In this document: positions 35,230 to 48,166 of the stretch, in pieces
How positions within the stretch are numbered: the first letter of the stretch is position 1
Layout of the letters: each line of letters begins with the position of its first letter
Assembly (NCBI GenBank): GCA_002105175.1
Contig: MCGE01000004.1
Span: 1,984,001-2,048,000, forward strand
Direction of reading: 5' to 3'
DNA from: Absidia repens
Lineage: Eukaryota > Mucoromycota > Mucoromycetes > Mucorales > Cunninghamellaceae
Length of the DNA stretch: 64,000 bases
Notes under the pieces: model-generated
Told to the model about the DNA's origin: nothing
Database searches by the model: none
The model's input: the letters and a program-made list of their open reading frames with translations, nothing else
Program-made: the position numbers and the translations under genes

Positions 35230-35706
35230 TCAGTGTTGTTGTTTTTTTCGCTTCCATTCCGTATCACTATCATCACCCCGACATGTGCCCACTTTTTCTG
35301 AATCCAAATGACGTTCAACACCTGAAGATACCGATACGAAGGATTGTGGCCGGTATTGTTGAAGTATTGCTGCCGTTAGTAAATGAAGACCAAATAGGTG
35401 ACACCAACCCAATTGATAACAGAGCTTTGGCCTGACATTTCTAATTCCGAATGAGGTGATCGGCGGACCGGGTGACGAGTAATGGCGGCAGTACGGCGTG
35501 ACCTTCGTGAAAGGAGAAAAGGAGACGCTGGATTTTTCGTTCGTTGCCATATAAATAAACGGTGAGGCCTTCCAAAACCAAATCGGCCACTTGTTCGATA
35601 CAGGGGTAGTCCCAACACCATCAATGATACAATCCCTATGCTGCTCTGCCTGCTGTCGTGTTTCTTGATTAATCATCAAAAACTGCCCATCCATAGTTGT
35701 ACCCAA
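35230..35706 (-). CDS. Hypothetical protein, possibly part of a decayed gene
   Basis: A 158-codon ORF on the minus strand contains KWPIWFWKASPFIYM, PYCRHYSSPGPPITSFGIRN and QLGWCHLFGLHLLTAAI, and ends in a charged DDSDTEWKRKKQQH tail. GC content is higher than its surroundings, which argues for past or present coding. No family recognised, no clear intron signals, and a second frame is also open across 35376-35624. A possible further exon lies downstream at 35200-35115. Confidence 0.3.
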   Translation of the reverse strand: MGTTMDGQFLMINQETRQQAEQHRDCIIDGVGTTPVSNKWPIWFWKASPFIYMATNEKSSVSFSPFTKVTPYCRHYSSPGPPITSFGIRNVRPKLCYQLGWCHLFGLHLLTAAILQQYRPQSFVSVSSGVERHLDSEKVGTCRGDDSDTEWKRKKQQH

Positions 35707-38230
35707 TCATGACGGCTTGGAAGACCGTCGCAAATTCGAATACAGATCACGCCATATTTTTTTTTTTTGGTTCCATCTGGTATTCCGCTAATTCGACCGA
35801 TTTACCCGCCCCGATTTGATTCTGCATGATATATGTCAATGGGTAATAAATTGTGAGGGTTGTCCCTGGCTGGAGATGATTCGGTTGACATGTCGATCAT
35901 TGAATTCCTCGGGACATCGACCCACGCAAAAAAAAAAAAAAAAAAAAAAAAAAAGGAATGGTGATGGCACTGATGATAGTAATGATGGTAAGGATATGTG
36001 GTCGATAATGAAGGACAATGGTGGTTCATGAAGATACGCTGAGGAGAGTTGTAACAGAAGCAGATGTCCATTTTTTTCGAATAAAAAAAAAAACTAGAAA
36101 GGTTGTTTATACACAGCCGTGCATTGAGTGGTGTGGTGCTGACAGCATATTTCGAATAACAAATAACTTGATACTGTTGTATAATGATATTAAAAAAGGT
36201 AACAAAATCAGTATCCAATTCGTCAATCGTTACCTTTATTTTTGCGTTTGCTAACTTGACAGAATTACTTACAGCGATGCCAGTTCATATATGGTAGTTA
36301 GAGTGGGTGAGGAATAGGTGTGATTGGTAGTATGGAAGTCCATAAAAATTATCTGTTTCCGACAATCATGGTGCTGAGGCTGATAATATCAAAGGCATAT
36401 TGAGGTTACTAACAGAAAGTGCGTTCTAATTTCATATCCAAATCACCACCGACGAATATGTGCGTCCTCTCAGATGTTGTAACATAGATAACGGACAGTC
36501 ATATATTGTTCCTTGATACATGCCTGACAATGGTATAGTATCGATAGTGCTGATAATGGTATTTCGCGCAGGTTCTGGAAATGTTGCTTTCATATCCATA
36601 ATTTGGTTTTGTTAAATTTTGATACTAGCTAGAGCTTGAGCATCGATCAACCTATGAGAGCAAAATAGTCGTTAAAGAAAATGCCACTAAATTATAAGCA
36701 TATGTGTCGGGAAACTATACCTTCAGTAATGGTGAACCTACATGAGGCGAGAACAATCAAAATATATCGCTGAATGTCGTCAAAGCACTGTCAAGTTGCA
36801 AGATTCCAGCACGTGTTGGGCGTTGGGTGATACCTAGACAATACAAGTGACTGGGTTAAATTTTCTCAGCAAACGAACAAATAAAGGGTTTTGTTTCGTA
36901 GTAATTCATACCTTGTTGGTATTAACAGTGGCACATCCAGAATTAGAGCATTTAACAACTTTGAATAGATTAATTGATCAGTGGTGTGGAGAATGAAAGG
37001 GAAAACAAAAATGTAGAGTACTGTGGGGAGTTTTTTTTTTGGCGGCATTTCAACTTTTTCCAATTTGGGCACGGGGGATCAGTGATTCTATTGAATTTGA
37101 AATGGCAGAATGAGGAAATAAAAAAAGTTTTTTTAATCAATGCCATTTGGAAAGATGATGATTGGCTGGCACTTCGGAGGTAGAATAAATACGTCATGAT
37201 ATGGTCGCTACCTTCCGATTCTTACAGTAGTAGAGCACATTTCATCGTTACGTGATAAAAAAAAAGCTAAATAAATAGAAATCCAATGTGCTTTGCTATA
37301 ACATAGTAATCTGTTCATCTTTCGCTGAGGAGTATAAATTGTTTTTTATTTTTCCAGGGATTAGACTAATAGTATTAATATCAATGCGGTGTCATCATGA
37401 AGTATGTCAACTTTTTGAAGATGGAAAGTGAGCGGGATATCAATTTCCGAAATTTCGTATTTTACCCCTGAGCACTGCTTCACAGTATGTAAGAGGCCCA
37501 TCCTGCAGATCTTCTCTTCACCGGTCCCTCCCTTGTTCTCCTTGATATTATGTTCTTTTTTTTTTCTCCTTACTCTTTATTATATCCTTATTCCCCTTAA
37601 TTTGACGACAAATTCCTATCAACATTATATGTAGCTTGAAGACGAATTTTTTTAGGTGATAATCAAGGGTAGGTGACTTACAATAACCTTCTTTATTTTA
37701 CTTTACTTTGAATATGATTGCTTTCGTAATCTCTATGCCTACGGTTTATCGCACCATGCTCAAATTTGATAGGGCACATTATTATCCCCGTTCTTCTTAC
37801 CCTTATTTTTATTTTTATGATTGATGATATGTTCCGTTTTATAGAATAAATCAACGATCCCACTTTTCTCCACATTATGTCCTACCATTTTATTAGATGT
37901 ATCATACTAAAGGCTAGTCAAAAGTAAAAACATGACTCTTTGACCTGATCAATAATTTTTTTTGGAATCAAATCCCGCGCATTGGCATCCCGACGAATAT
38001 CGACCATGTGATTGGTACAAACGATGAGGATTGGGGGTTTTTTTATTTATTTTCTTCTCACTCTTAATAATTCTTTTTTCTCTCTTTTCCACCCTCCTTT
38101 CTTTTTCGTTTTTCGCAAGTCATCTCCTTCATCTTATTTATTGAACAATCCTTATCTTTTGTGTATATTTTTTTTATTTCTCAACTCTACTCCATCCCAT
38201 TCTATTTGACGACTTTATATATATTCAACT
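35707..38230. other. Gene-poor stretch and samB-like promoter
   Basis: 2.5 kb with no supported gene. It holds a 25-nt A tract (35930-35954), a CAAATCCCGCGCA motif at about 37970-37982, a C/T-rich leader (38060-38200) and TTTATATATATTC immediately before the ATG at 38231. Confidence 0.45.
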
Positions 38231-39652
38231 ATGAGGGAACCCAACTTGTGTTTCCCATCTCACAATAAGGCGGCTGTTTGCATCACTTCGGCACTCTACG
38301 ATAGGAGGGCTTTGGATTGTACTGCTAGCCTACCTCTGATCAACTCACTCACTCATCTAGCTTATCTTACTTCAACTTCCCCTCGTATAAGGGAGATTTT
38401 GGTACTGGATGGTGGTTTGGAAAGACTGGTACGCATTTTAGCACCGCAGCATCTAGAACCTGAACGGCGTAGTTTGTGGAAATGGTCATTGGCTTTTCAA
38501 TGTGTGGTCAATATTGGTGTCAGAGGAACCGAACAAATCCGAACCAAGGTAGTGGATGCTGGTATGATCCCTATTGTCTTGCGTGTCCTTGAAAACTTTT
38601 TACGGGCTTTGGAATTGGTCCGTCAAGAAAGTGATCGACAAGATAGCAGCAACAACAGAACCAATATACGATCATCAACTTCAACGTCTTCAACAACATC
38701 TTCATCGACGCCTACTGATTATACAACTCATCAAGAATTGCTGGATGGTATATTATCTCATTCAAGAAATACTACTGAACAAACCATATTGGACTCTCAT
38801 CAATTAGGTTAGTAATAGGACTACATTGTTCTGGGAGGAGTAGGGGGTGGGATGTATATGATTAATCAATTTACTTATTCTATTTTTTTTTTAAAAAAAA
38901 ATGCGTAGTCAACACCACAAGATTACAACCGTCAGCAACAACATTTCCTCCTGTGATGAATATGGTCAATCTTTCTTCATCCGATAATAACAATGTTACC
39001 GTCAACAAAGATACTTCGATACCCTCTACTGATAACAGCAACGCTCTACCTGGTCAACCATTATCATCTCGTCAACAACACCGTGTGCTTCGAAAATCAA
39101 CATTCCCTTATATCAAAATGACTGCTGCTCAGCGCCGAAGAAACCGAATGAATCGTGAATCTGTGAAATCCGTACCAACATGGCAAGATCCTCGGGATCC
39201 CAATATCGACAATGTATTTTATCGTGAAGAAGATATTCTGCTATCTCTACAGCTTTTGGCTTATCTCTCCAAGTATCCTCACATTCGCAATCAATTTCAC
39301 ACCAACTACGATCGAAATGTCTTTTCTGTCGTCGAACGTTTTTGTCACCGACTGCATCCAAATCCTATTCAATATTGGGCCGGTGTCATCATGCGCAATG
39401 CGTGCCGCAAGGACGAAACAAAGGGTGGAACTCGCCGATGTGCTAACATGCATTGTGGAAAATGGGAATCCCAACCTCGTGAATTTGCAAAATGTCGACG
39501 ATGCCGCAAAGCCAAATATTGTTGCAAAGCTTGCCAGTCCAAGGCGTGGGCTGATGGTCATCGTTGGTGGTGTGTTGAACGTCATGCTACGGTACCTCCA
39601 CAGGATTCAGTATTATCACATCCGCAACAACGTCTGCCTCAACAACAGCAGC

Positions 39653-39701
<49 letters not shown>

Positions 39702-40308
39702 GCAAATCGCTCCTACAACCACGAATACTACAGATACAGCAACTACAAACCCACATGACTCTACGGGGCACACAGCTCCCAATGCCAGTGCAATTACTCC
39801 TGGTCATACCCAACCGCAACGTCGCTCCACCATAAACATGACTTTAATGACTGGTACCAATCGCTCTCTCGATACTGTCATGCCAGCTTCTCATACTGGA
39901 CACTCGGATGCGTCAAATTCAAACAATCCTAGCACCACAAATCAACAACACCATCAAGCACAGCACCCTCAACAGACTCGGCGTCACCACAATTTCCGCC
40001 ATTTGCTATCAACCCCAACAACAACTGCACCAACAATGAATCAACCTGAGCGGAGACCTTCACCACTAGTACAACAATACTCGCAACCAGGCGATCAGCA
40101 ACAACAACAACAACAACAGCAGCAACAACAACATCAATCTCCACAATCGTCGGCAACAATACTGTTGAATGATTTACCACTTCACAACACACAAGATGAC
40201 ATATCAGTGGTTGACCATGAACTTGGTGACCATTCTCAAAACGGATCTACAGAAAGTACGGATCACAATACATTGCTCATGGATGTTGGTGTGCAGATGG
40301 AAATCTGA
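38231..40308 (+). CDS. MYND zinc-finger protein, samB/Mub1 family
   Basis: Two exons (38231-38807, 38909-40308) give 658 aa. The N terminus MREPNLCFPSHNKAAVCITSALYDRRALDC and ARM-like helices (PLINSLTHLAYL, GGLERLVRILAPQ, QCVVNIGVRGTEQ) are characteristic of samB/Mub1. The MYND finger lies at about 371-415: CANMHCG, CRRCRKAKYCCKACQSKAW and HRWWC, giving the expected C-C-C-C-C-C-H-C zinc ligands. Mub1 works with the E3 Ubr2 to degrade Rpn4; samB affects hyphal morphogenesis. The C-terminal 240 residues are low-complexity with two poly-Gln tracts (nt 39642-39702 and 40098-40132). The upstream TATA-like TTTATATATATTC is only about 10 nt from the ATG, so transcription may start further up. Confidence 0.88.
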
Positions 40309-41100
40309 TGAATGCTTTGTTTGCAAAGCGTTGTTTTAGTATTAGTGATTATTTTAGTCGTAGTATTTGTGATTTATTTTTATTTTATTGTACACCTTTT
40401 TTATTATTATATTATTCTTATATTCAACCCCTTGATATCTATGTTACTTCATGGATTTTTTTTTTTTTACTCCTTTCCCAACCCCCAACCCCTTTATACT
40501 ACCCATAGTTCTGATCTCTCGTCACGACTCTTTTTCTTCCTTTCTCATATGCTACCGTATATATTTTATGAACATACCTACTACCATCCTCCCTTTATCT
40601 TAGTTTATTCTATTAGCATGTCCTTGATGTCTTCCATTTACAATCACTCATTCAATAAAAAACCTTTTTCAAATAAAATATCAAATAATGTATGCACATT
40701 CTTTGTCTTTGTCTTTGTCTTTGTCTCTCATTAGTTACACCATATTGCTAATGTATTATTCGGCTCTCAATCCTTTTGCCACATTATACTTAATATCCTA
40801 CATGATCTTCATCCTGTCTATTCATGTTGTGCATCCTCACAACATTGTTTTTTTTTTTTTTTTTTGCGCTCAAATTTCATGAATACCCAAGACGCCAAAC
40901 AATTTAGATCACTATACAAAACACCCAAAGAAATAAATAAATAAAAAACAGAACATTTACATTGTATCATTAAAACATAGAAAAGAGCGTTTGTCCTGTC
41001 AAATGAGTCAAGATTGATACCCATTCTTATTTATTTTTTTATTTTGTATGGAGTAAAAATATGGAAGAGAGAGGGAGTACTATCACTAACTAAAACTAAT
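40309..41100. other. Convergent intergenic region
   Basis: 3' UTRs of the MYND and p24 genes. It contains a tandem TTTGTC hexamer (about 40702-40726), AATAAA-type sites near 40650 and 40670, and a 20-nt T tract at 40848. No gene seen. Confidence 0.5.
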
Positions 41101-42119
41101 CTACACCAATTTTTTGGACACAAAGAAGGTCTTGAAGTGACGCATTTGCCATACACACACAACACCAAGGACAATCAATTGGAGTACAGTCCACCATACA
41201 ACACGGGAGTTGGTCAGTTCGGATTGATCGCGGAATTCAATTTCACGTTCCTATTTGAAAAATACCCACCATCACCATCATATCATCAGTATATCTCATC
41301 ACCTATCATATCGTTTGTTTTTGCTCTATGTTACTTACACGTTGAGACAATTGTTCACGACGGATATCTTGAACGCGTTCATTCAATTCATGGACCTTTC
41401 TAGCCAAATCTATCAACAAAATCATCATCATCAATATCTGAGTCTGCCTTGACGTTGTATTATTCCAGATGCTATTCTTTTTTTTCTGATAAAGTCATTC
41501 CTACCAGATAAAGATTCCTTATGGTCATGTCCATCCCCAGCGGGGTCATCAAAGTCCATATCAAAGGTGATTCTCTACATAGGGAAAAAGGTGGTGAATT
41601 TTCAAGTGCGGCCAAATAGTTTATCTCGATTTTTTGAATATATACATACCGTCTTGGTGGAATCAAAGTAGGAAGTAGGGACGGGGGACAGACAGATAGA
41701 ATGATCACCCGATTCAGCCGAAGTAAAAGTAAATCGTCCCTTGGCTCCACCTTGACGAGCCACAACGACATTGCCTTGAGGGATTTCTTCCACTGTGATA
41801 TCGATTTTGACCTGTTGGTTAACTATCCATTTGTGTTGGGTATCAGAGAATTGTTCGGCAGTGTAAGTACCTATATTGTTGATAGTACAAAAAGTGGAAG
41901 AAGAGAAAAAAAAAGGGAGAGATGAGCATGTAGTGACTTCAGATGGGACACGTGTTGATGAAGAAGAGTAAGTTCGATGACTTTACCAGTAACCATGGTT
42001 TCCTTGGGAAGCTCTTCCAAAAAGCATTTCTTTTCTGATCCTTCAAGATAAAAATATAAAGCATCCGCCCAAGGAGTACAGATGACAAGTATACATAACA
42101 GTAAGCCAATCCACTTCAT
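41101..42119 (-). CDS. p24/EMP24 family cargo receptor (GOLD domain)
   Basis: Five exons on the minus strand (42119-41987, 41870-41650, 41574-41505, 41409-41339, 41250-41101) join to 214 aa. There is a signal peptide (MKWIGLLLCILVICTPWADA), then the GOLD domain starting LYFYLEGSEKKCFLEELPKE. Two Cys (EKKC and HSICL) form the conserved disulfide. A luminal coiled coil (HELNERVQDIRREQL) and one transmembrane helix (VVWWTVLQLIVLGVVCVW) follow. The short tail RHFKTFFVSKKLV carries the FF COPII motif and a C-terminal KKxx COPI retrieval signal. p24 proteins cycle between ER and Golgi and sort GPI-anchored cargo. Subfamily is Erp1/TMED4/9-like (alpha) by the EKKCFxEE start. Confidence 0.95.
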
Positions 42120-43586
42120 GCTAAATAAAATATGTAATAAAAAAAGAGCCAAAAAATATAAAACAATTGCGGTTTATTTTTTTAAAAAAAGTGCAGGCAA
42201 AATATAATTGGAAGCTGGGTTTAAAGAAATCAGCGGTGAAATTAATACTGTCAAAAGAAAAAAATGACAGGACAGCACCAATGTGTGTATGCACTCAGAA
42301 AATAGACAATCTAATAATCAACCATGCCTGTTACATGATGCTCTTCATATGTAAAAGATTGGCCCTTATCATCAAAACGTTCTATAGTGGGGTGAGAGGG
42401 ATCTCCCCCAATATTACTATACCCACCACTAGGCAGATGAATAGCTTGTAGACCAGTTGCAGCGGTATCAGGAGCGATATTGGTGTAAATCTAAATCAAA
42501 AAGAGTTATTTTCAGTGAATTATCTCAGAGTGATATGTATTATTTTCTATCTTACTGTAAATACAGTCAATGCTTCTGCTGTTCCCTGTTTATTACATTG
42601 CCTGTTGCCAAAATTGCAGCAGGCGCTCCCACCAGATGGAATAGTAGCACTGAATTTTCTGTTAGTCAAAAAGCAGAATAAGATTCAATTAATTATCTCA
42701 GCATTGTAATCAACCTTTTCTTTACTTGCTTACTCGTGAAATGCCCCACCATAATTGTCCATTTGCACAACCGAGAGCGTTGTTTCTCCTTCAAACATAT
42801 TTCCAAAGCAAAACGCAGATGACGGCGCAAACCATGTTAAAAGTACCGTTCCCAAATAAAAAAGACACAACATAACCATATAGTTTTTTTGTAAGCTTTC
42901 TTGAAATCTTCAAGTATGAATATCTGTAAATGACAATAGTCATCAATGTTATATAGTCAAAAAAATTATAAAATCGTTTTGTTCGATATAAATGGTAATT
43001 CCTTATGCATACCTCAAAAAAAAAAAAAAAAAAAAAAAGAAGGCACAAATTTCAATTTCATTGTCATCCACAAATAGCAGTAAGTCATTGTATAAAAAAA
43101 GGAAATTTGTTTTATTACAATAAAAATAGTCATAAAAAATACTACTAACACCTTCTAATAATTTAACTATCGCTAACTATAAGTTAAATATACACTAACA
43201 AAGGGAGACGGGAAGAGGATGGAGGAGAAGGAGAAGGGTCCTAAAGTATGGTCCAATTGCTTGATAACCGTAAAACTAGATCCTACAGGCCATGGTTGTT
43301 GCAATAGTCGATTTGGCTGTTGGTGCTACCGAAAATACAGGTGCTGATCATAATAATAATAACAGAATTATCTTTGTTTGAAGTTGTTGCCCAAAAAAAA
43401 AAAAAAAAAAAAAAAAGTTGTGTCGGCAAAAACAAACAAAAGGCAAAAAGATGTTCACTTGACAATACACCATAATTCCTATGTTGCAATCATTGTTCGT
43501 ATCCTGATCTGCTTTGCCCAATCTGCCTATATACATATCTGATGTTGGTAGTATGTATTGTGCCGATGCTGTCTTCAATGCGCCAA
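42120..43586. other. Intergenic
   Basis: A/T-rich with A tracts at 43017-43038 and 43394-43416. Small ORFs only. No supported gene. Confidence 0.5.
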
Positions 43587-46132
43587 TCATTGTTTTTTTT
43601 CTTTTGGTGGTAGCTTTATTTTAACAGTGTATGGTGGTGCTGGAGCACTAGGGTTCGTTGGTAGCTGATAGGTATGTGTCAGCTCGGATGTCTTCGTCAC
43701 AATTGGGTATTCTAGTTGCTGTTGTCGCTGTTGTCGCTGTTGTTGTGAATATCTATGTCCTTGGTGAAAAGTGATTGAGACCGGAGTTGGCAGATAGTGT
43801 TGAGATATCAGTGCGAATTCACCTGTCGAGTTGATGTGATGGTTCCGTATTTGTTTGTGTTTGGATGACAGATCGATTCGTTTCCTGTTCCAGGTCCTAT
43901 TCGAATACTGATTTTGAAGTGGGTGATGAAGGTTTCGCCAGTGATAAATATTTCCTTCCTTATAATAATGCTGTTGTGAATTCAAAATATGCGGAGTATA
44001 TTTTGCGGATATGGAGTCTATGACCTTTTGCTGTAGATTTGGTGAGCGGTGTAAAGATTGATGAGCTGGCGACACTGATACTGGCGGTGGAGGTGGCGAT
44101 GCCGTTGAGGATGACGACGATGCTGGGGATGATGGCAGTAGTGATGATGGTGGAGTCGATGATGATGTTGAAGTTGAGGGTAGTGATGCTTCCCGTGCCA
44201 TCAGTTCCGTTGTAGAATGAAGTGAGTTGTTTCTTTTGTTGCTTCCATAGTAAGAATCAATAATGTTGGTTTCGTTGTTTTCAGAGCAAAGGGAGTCCTC
44301 ATAATAAAAAGTTTTCGATGCATCGGAAACAGAGGTAAATGTTTCGAAGGTAGGGTGTTGATAGGGGGAGCATATAATCGTCCAAGAAACACCAGCAATA
44401 AGCATTTCCAAACCTCTATTTAATTCCATTCGAATGCCGCGGATCGATCGTATATCAGCAGAGTTGCCCAAATTTCTACCGACATTAAAAGGTTCCTCCA
44501 CACACAAACTTGCTTTGTTGCGCCCAATATGCCATCCTTTTTCTTGCTTGGTCAGATAACGCCCATGCCGCACCGAGATCACTTGCTCATCATAATCGAA
44601 CTCAATAGAGTAACGCCGGAAGAAAGCAAAAAGCAAACCACCGAGTGTTTCACAGTTTGGTTGTCCATATCCTTGTAGTGTTTCAATATTCGAGCAAAAC
44701 ATTTCATTTTCGCCATTGGGGCTTTTCATTTGATGCAGTACTGGTAAAATGGGTGGTTGTCGCAATTGCAGAAAGTTGATGATCATGCAGGTCCAAGTGT
44801 ATGTCGATAAAGTACCACCGGCAGCTAAGCATCAAAGAAAGGCAAATGGAAGTTAGATTCCGTTTTATGAAATAGAAGGTATGCGTGACATTTCATTACC
44901 TGAATCATTCAAAATACGTTGCTTCGTCCAGTGTTTGATAATCATTATCAATGGTCGTACTCGAGGGTCAATTGCAGTATAGGCTTTGATCATATCGGTA
45001 TTGTATAGGGCCATGGTGCTGTTGATGTTAATATCGCAAGCCAGTTGTCTATAGAAGAAAAAAAAAACAGATTCCCATTAGTAAACGAGCAGCAAGAGCT
45101 AAGCATTCTCCTAACCCCCACAAATTACTGTCTGTTCTGTTCATTCTTTTTACTTACGTTTCCGGATCAAACAATCGAACAATGGGTACCTGTGCACGAG
45201 GGACATAAATAACCTGCTGCATACCACCTTTAGAAGGTAAAAATAAACGTCAGTTCAGATTAATTCTGGTCTCATAAATAAATGTCATATTTTACTTACA
45301 TCGTATAAATAATGTGGCCAATGCTCTTACGCTGCGAAGACCAGACCATTGAGAAGTAATACATATGTCCACGTCAGATTGATTTGTTCCCAATCCGTTG
45401 ACAGACGATCTACGTAAAATATAAGATATAGTAGGTAAACAGCGTCATCATATATACAAATCCTCATTTCCAAATCTTACCCAAACAAAATCGCCTTGAT
45501 GCCTTTATTTGGCCATTCATTATTAAGCAGTTGTCCAATTTTTTGTACAAGAGCTATTCGACGATAGTAGTTTTCCTTCGTTGGAAGTAGTTCCTATGTA
45601 TATAAAAAATCACACACCGGTTAGTATTTATACAACCTGTGCCTTAATGCCACTTCAAATATATAACTAGGATATATTTACCTCATACTGATTCAACATA
45701 AATGCGCAAAGTTGATCTTCCGCCATATGATCGAGTATAAAAGGGACGTCAGCTGTCAAAGATAAACACTCATCGAGCCTGCAGGATAAAGGCGCAGATT
45801 GTATTGGTGCAGAGTTCCATTCAGTCGAAGAAGCAGGGATAGAAGGTGAACAGTTTGCTTTACTTGAAGGATCAAAAAAACTACAGTTAGATGAAGTGGT
45901 GGATCGTAAAGGGAGCGACACGGCTTTTGCAGTAGCAGTAACGGCGAAGTGCTTGTTTTCATTATTCCAACAATCGGTGGTAGGAATGGCGCCGTTAGGG
46001 GTAATGCTTACTACGCTTACTAAAAATTGGCGCAGATATGCTCGTCAAAAAAGAGTCAGACATATGTTCAACGAGCGAATTACCATTTGTCCCGTCAGGT
46101 AGTAGAGGTAAAGGCATCGTTTGCTGGTACAT
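43587..46132 (-). CDS. Noncanonical poly(A)/poly(U) polymerase (Cid1/GLD2-type nucleotidyltransferase)
   Basis: Seven exons on the minus strand (46132-46084, 46019-45682, 45593-45481, 45409-45300, 45227-45158, 45048-44900, 44824-43587) join in frame to 688 aa. The catalytic palm has LFGSSVNGLGTNQSDVDICI (about 165-184), the DxD metal site, and the third Asp in QLACDININ. The central domain includes DPRVRPLIMIIKHWTKQR and TYTWTCMIINFLQ, followed by the PAP-associated ETLGGLLFAFFRRYSIEF. The last about 240 residues are Ser/Pro/Gln/His-rich with no domain. The family adds A or U tails to RNA 3' ends; substrate choice cannot be read here. The start MYQQTMPLPLLP is the first in-frame ATG of exon 1. 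Confidence 0.92.
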
Positions 46133-46750
46133 CACCAAAATGGAGAGAAAATTTTGAATTAAACAAACCAAATGGAATATAAATAATAAAGAGATAAATA
46201 AAAAAAAGAGATTGAAAGAAGAAGAAAAAATAATTTGACTAGGTCACATAGTAAAAAAAGTGTCACTCACACCCCACAAAATTATTTTGGTGTTCAGCTT
46301 GTTGATTGGGTGATAAAGCAAATAGTAATACGATTGCCACGTGGACTACTGACTATTGAGCATGTGTTTGACGCTTTTATTAAGTGATATGGTTACTGAA
46401 TCAAGAGATTATGAGAATTGTACTTCAGATATTGAAAATTATTAAATTCAGGCACCACTACCTCAACCTGACACCGGACTTGCGGACCCAAGTTAATGCT
46501 GTTAACCCAGACCCAAGCGTCTATGCAAAATGTAAAAAAAAAAAAAAAAAAAAAAAAAGACATACAAGAAGACGGACAAGAAGATATAAAGAAAAAGAAA
46601 ACAAAATATGAAGTTTATTATACTAAAATAATATATATATAACATAATATATACGTATATAATGACAATGATAAGTATAGTATATATAATAAAAAAATCC
46701 AAAACTGAACACTAAGAATAAACTAATACTAAAAAATGATGCTGTACATA
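46133..46750. other. Intergenic
   Basis: It separates two minus-strand genes. It contains a 25-nt A tract at 46531-46558 and TTTATT sites near CK2 alpha's 3' end. No gene seen. Confidence 0.5.
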
Positions 46751-48166
46751 CTATGGTGATGAAGATTCAAGCTGTTCCGATTGTTTCACCACAGGAATAA
46801 AATATTTGTGTTCCATGGCTTCCTTTGCAGTTGGTCGTTCTTGATGATCATAACGTAGTAGGATGTCCAAAAAATCGATAACCTCATCCGAGACAAATCG
46901 ACGATTATCGTTGTTGATGAATTTCGACCATGGTTTGCGCGGATATCTTTGTGTTGTATAAAATATGAACCGTTAGTATAAGACTCGACTTTTCTAGAGC
47001 CCCCCCCTTTTTTTCCCTCTTACCTTCCAAGAATATCATGATACTGTTGATCTAGTTCAATGTCGTACTTGTCCAGGTATTCAAAAAGTTCGTCGGTTCC
47101 TAGTACCTTTGCAATTTTTACTAGCTGGTCGTAATTGTCGTGGCCATGGAAGAATGGTTCTTTCCGGAATATCTAATGATAATAAAGACCCCAATCCAGG
47201 ATCAGTATTCGCCTATTACCAACACTTTTGTTTTTCCCTTACCATGCTTGCAAGCATACAGCCATAGCTCCATAAATCCAAACTATAGTCATATTCTTGG
47301 AAATTCACCAGTAATTCAGGCCCTTTAAAGTACCTTGACGCCACACGTACATTATATTCAGTTCCAGGGTGATAAAATTCCGCCAATCCCCAATCAATAA
47401 GCCGTAACTATGAAAAAGAATAAGAAAGAGTTAGTGTCCCTATTCTAATCAAAATACGCACTGCCTGTTTTGCTCTTACTTGACGCTTCTCGTGATCGAT
47501 CATCACGTTATGAGGCTTTACATCCCTGTGAAAAATTCCCTTTGAATGGCAATAGTCCAGAGCCTTGAGTAGTTCATACATATAAAATCGAATGTCGAAG
47601 TCCGTGAACTTTGGATACAGGGTTTTGAAATCAGTGTTGTTGACGTATTCAAAGATGAGAGCAGGTGTTTTTGACTAAAGATATATTAACGTGTTTGAAG
47701 ATTAGCAATCCTTGTAGTCGGTGATATTATTGTAGCAATATCTCTAAAACTTACCAAAGGATCCCGTACAATATCATAAAGTCCAATAATGTTGGTGCCG
47801 CCAGCCAAGTTTTGGAGGATCTTGATTTCACGTTTGATTTTCTTCTTCTTAACGGGTTTCAAGGCCTTGATGACGCATTTTTCATTGTTCGAAATGTTGA
47901 TGCCTTCAAATACTTCAGAGTATTTCCCCCTACCCACTTTTCTAATAATTTCGTAGTTTTCTTGAGATCTATATAAGCAAACAAGAGGAAAAGAAAGAAA
48001 AAGAGCTGATTAGTGTAATGATCTTTGGTTGTCGGTATTTTATTTTTATTGCTTACCCCCATTGTACTTGGAGATTATCATAATCCCAATAGCTCTGAGG
48101 CATTTTTTCATTTACATCAACATAGCACCTAGCAATGCTTTGATATGGCGAGTTGGTGGCAGCCAT
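46751..48166 (-). CDS. CKA1: Casein kinase II catalytic subunit alpha
   Basis: Six exons on the minus strand (48166-48057, 47968-47755, 47674-47480, 47407-47243, 47172-47024, 46946-46751) join to 342 aa, the normal CK2 alpha size. Motifs: [16 protein letters not shown], the glycine loop [29 protein letters not shown] (the basic stretch that selects acidic substrates), [12 protein letters not shown], the CK2-specific DWGLAEFY in place of [16 protein letters not shown] and SYDLDLWS-like [17 protein letters not shown]. The start is [10 protein letters not shown]; an upstream in-frame extension from 48331 is open but unlike CK2 and probably leader. CK2 is an essential constitutive kinase of nucleus and cytoplasm. 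Confidence 0.97.
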
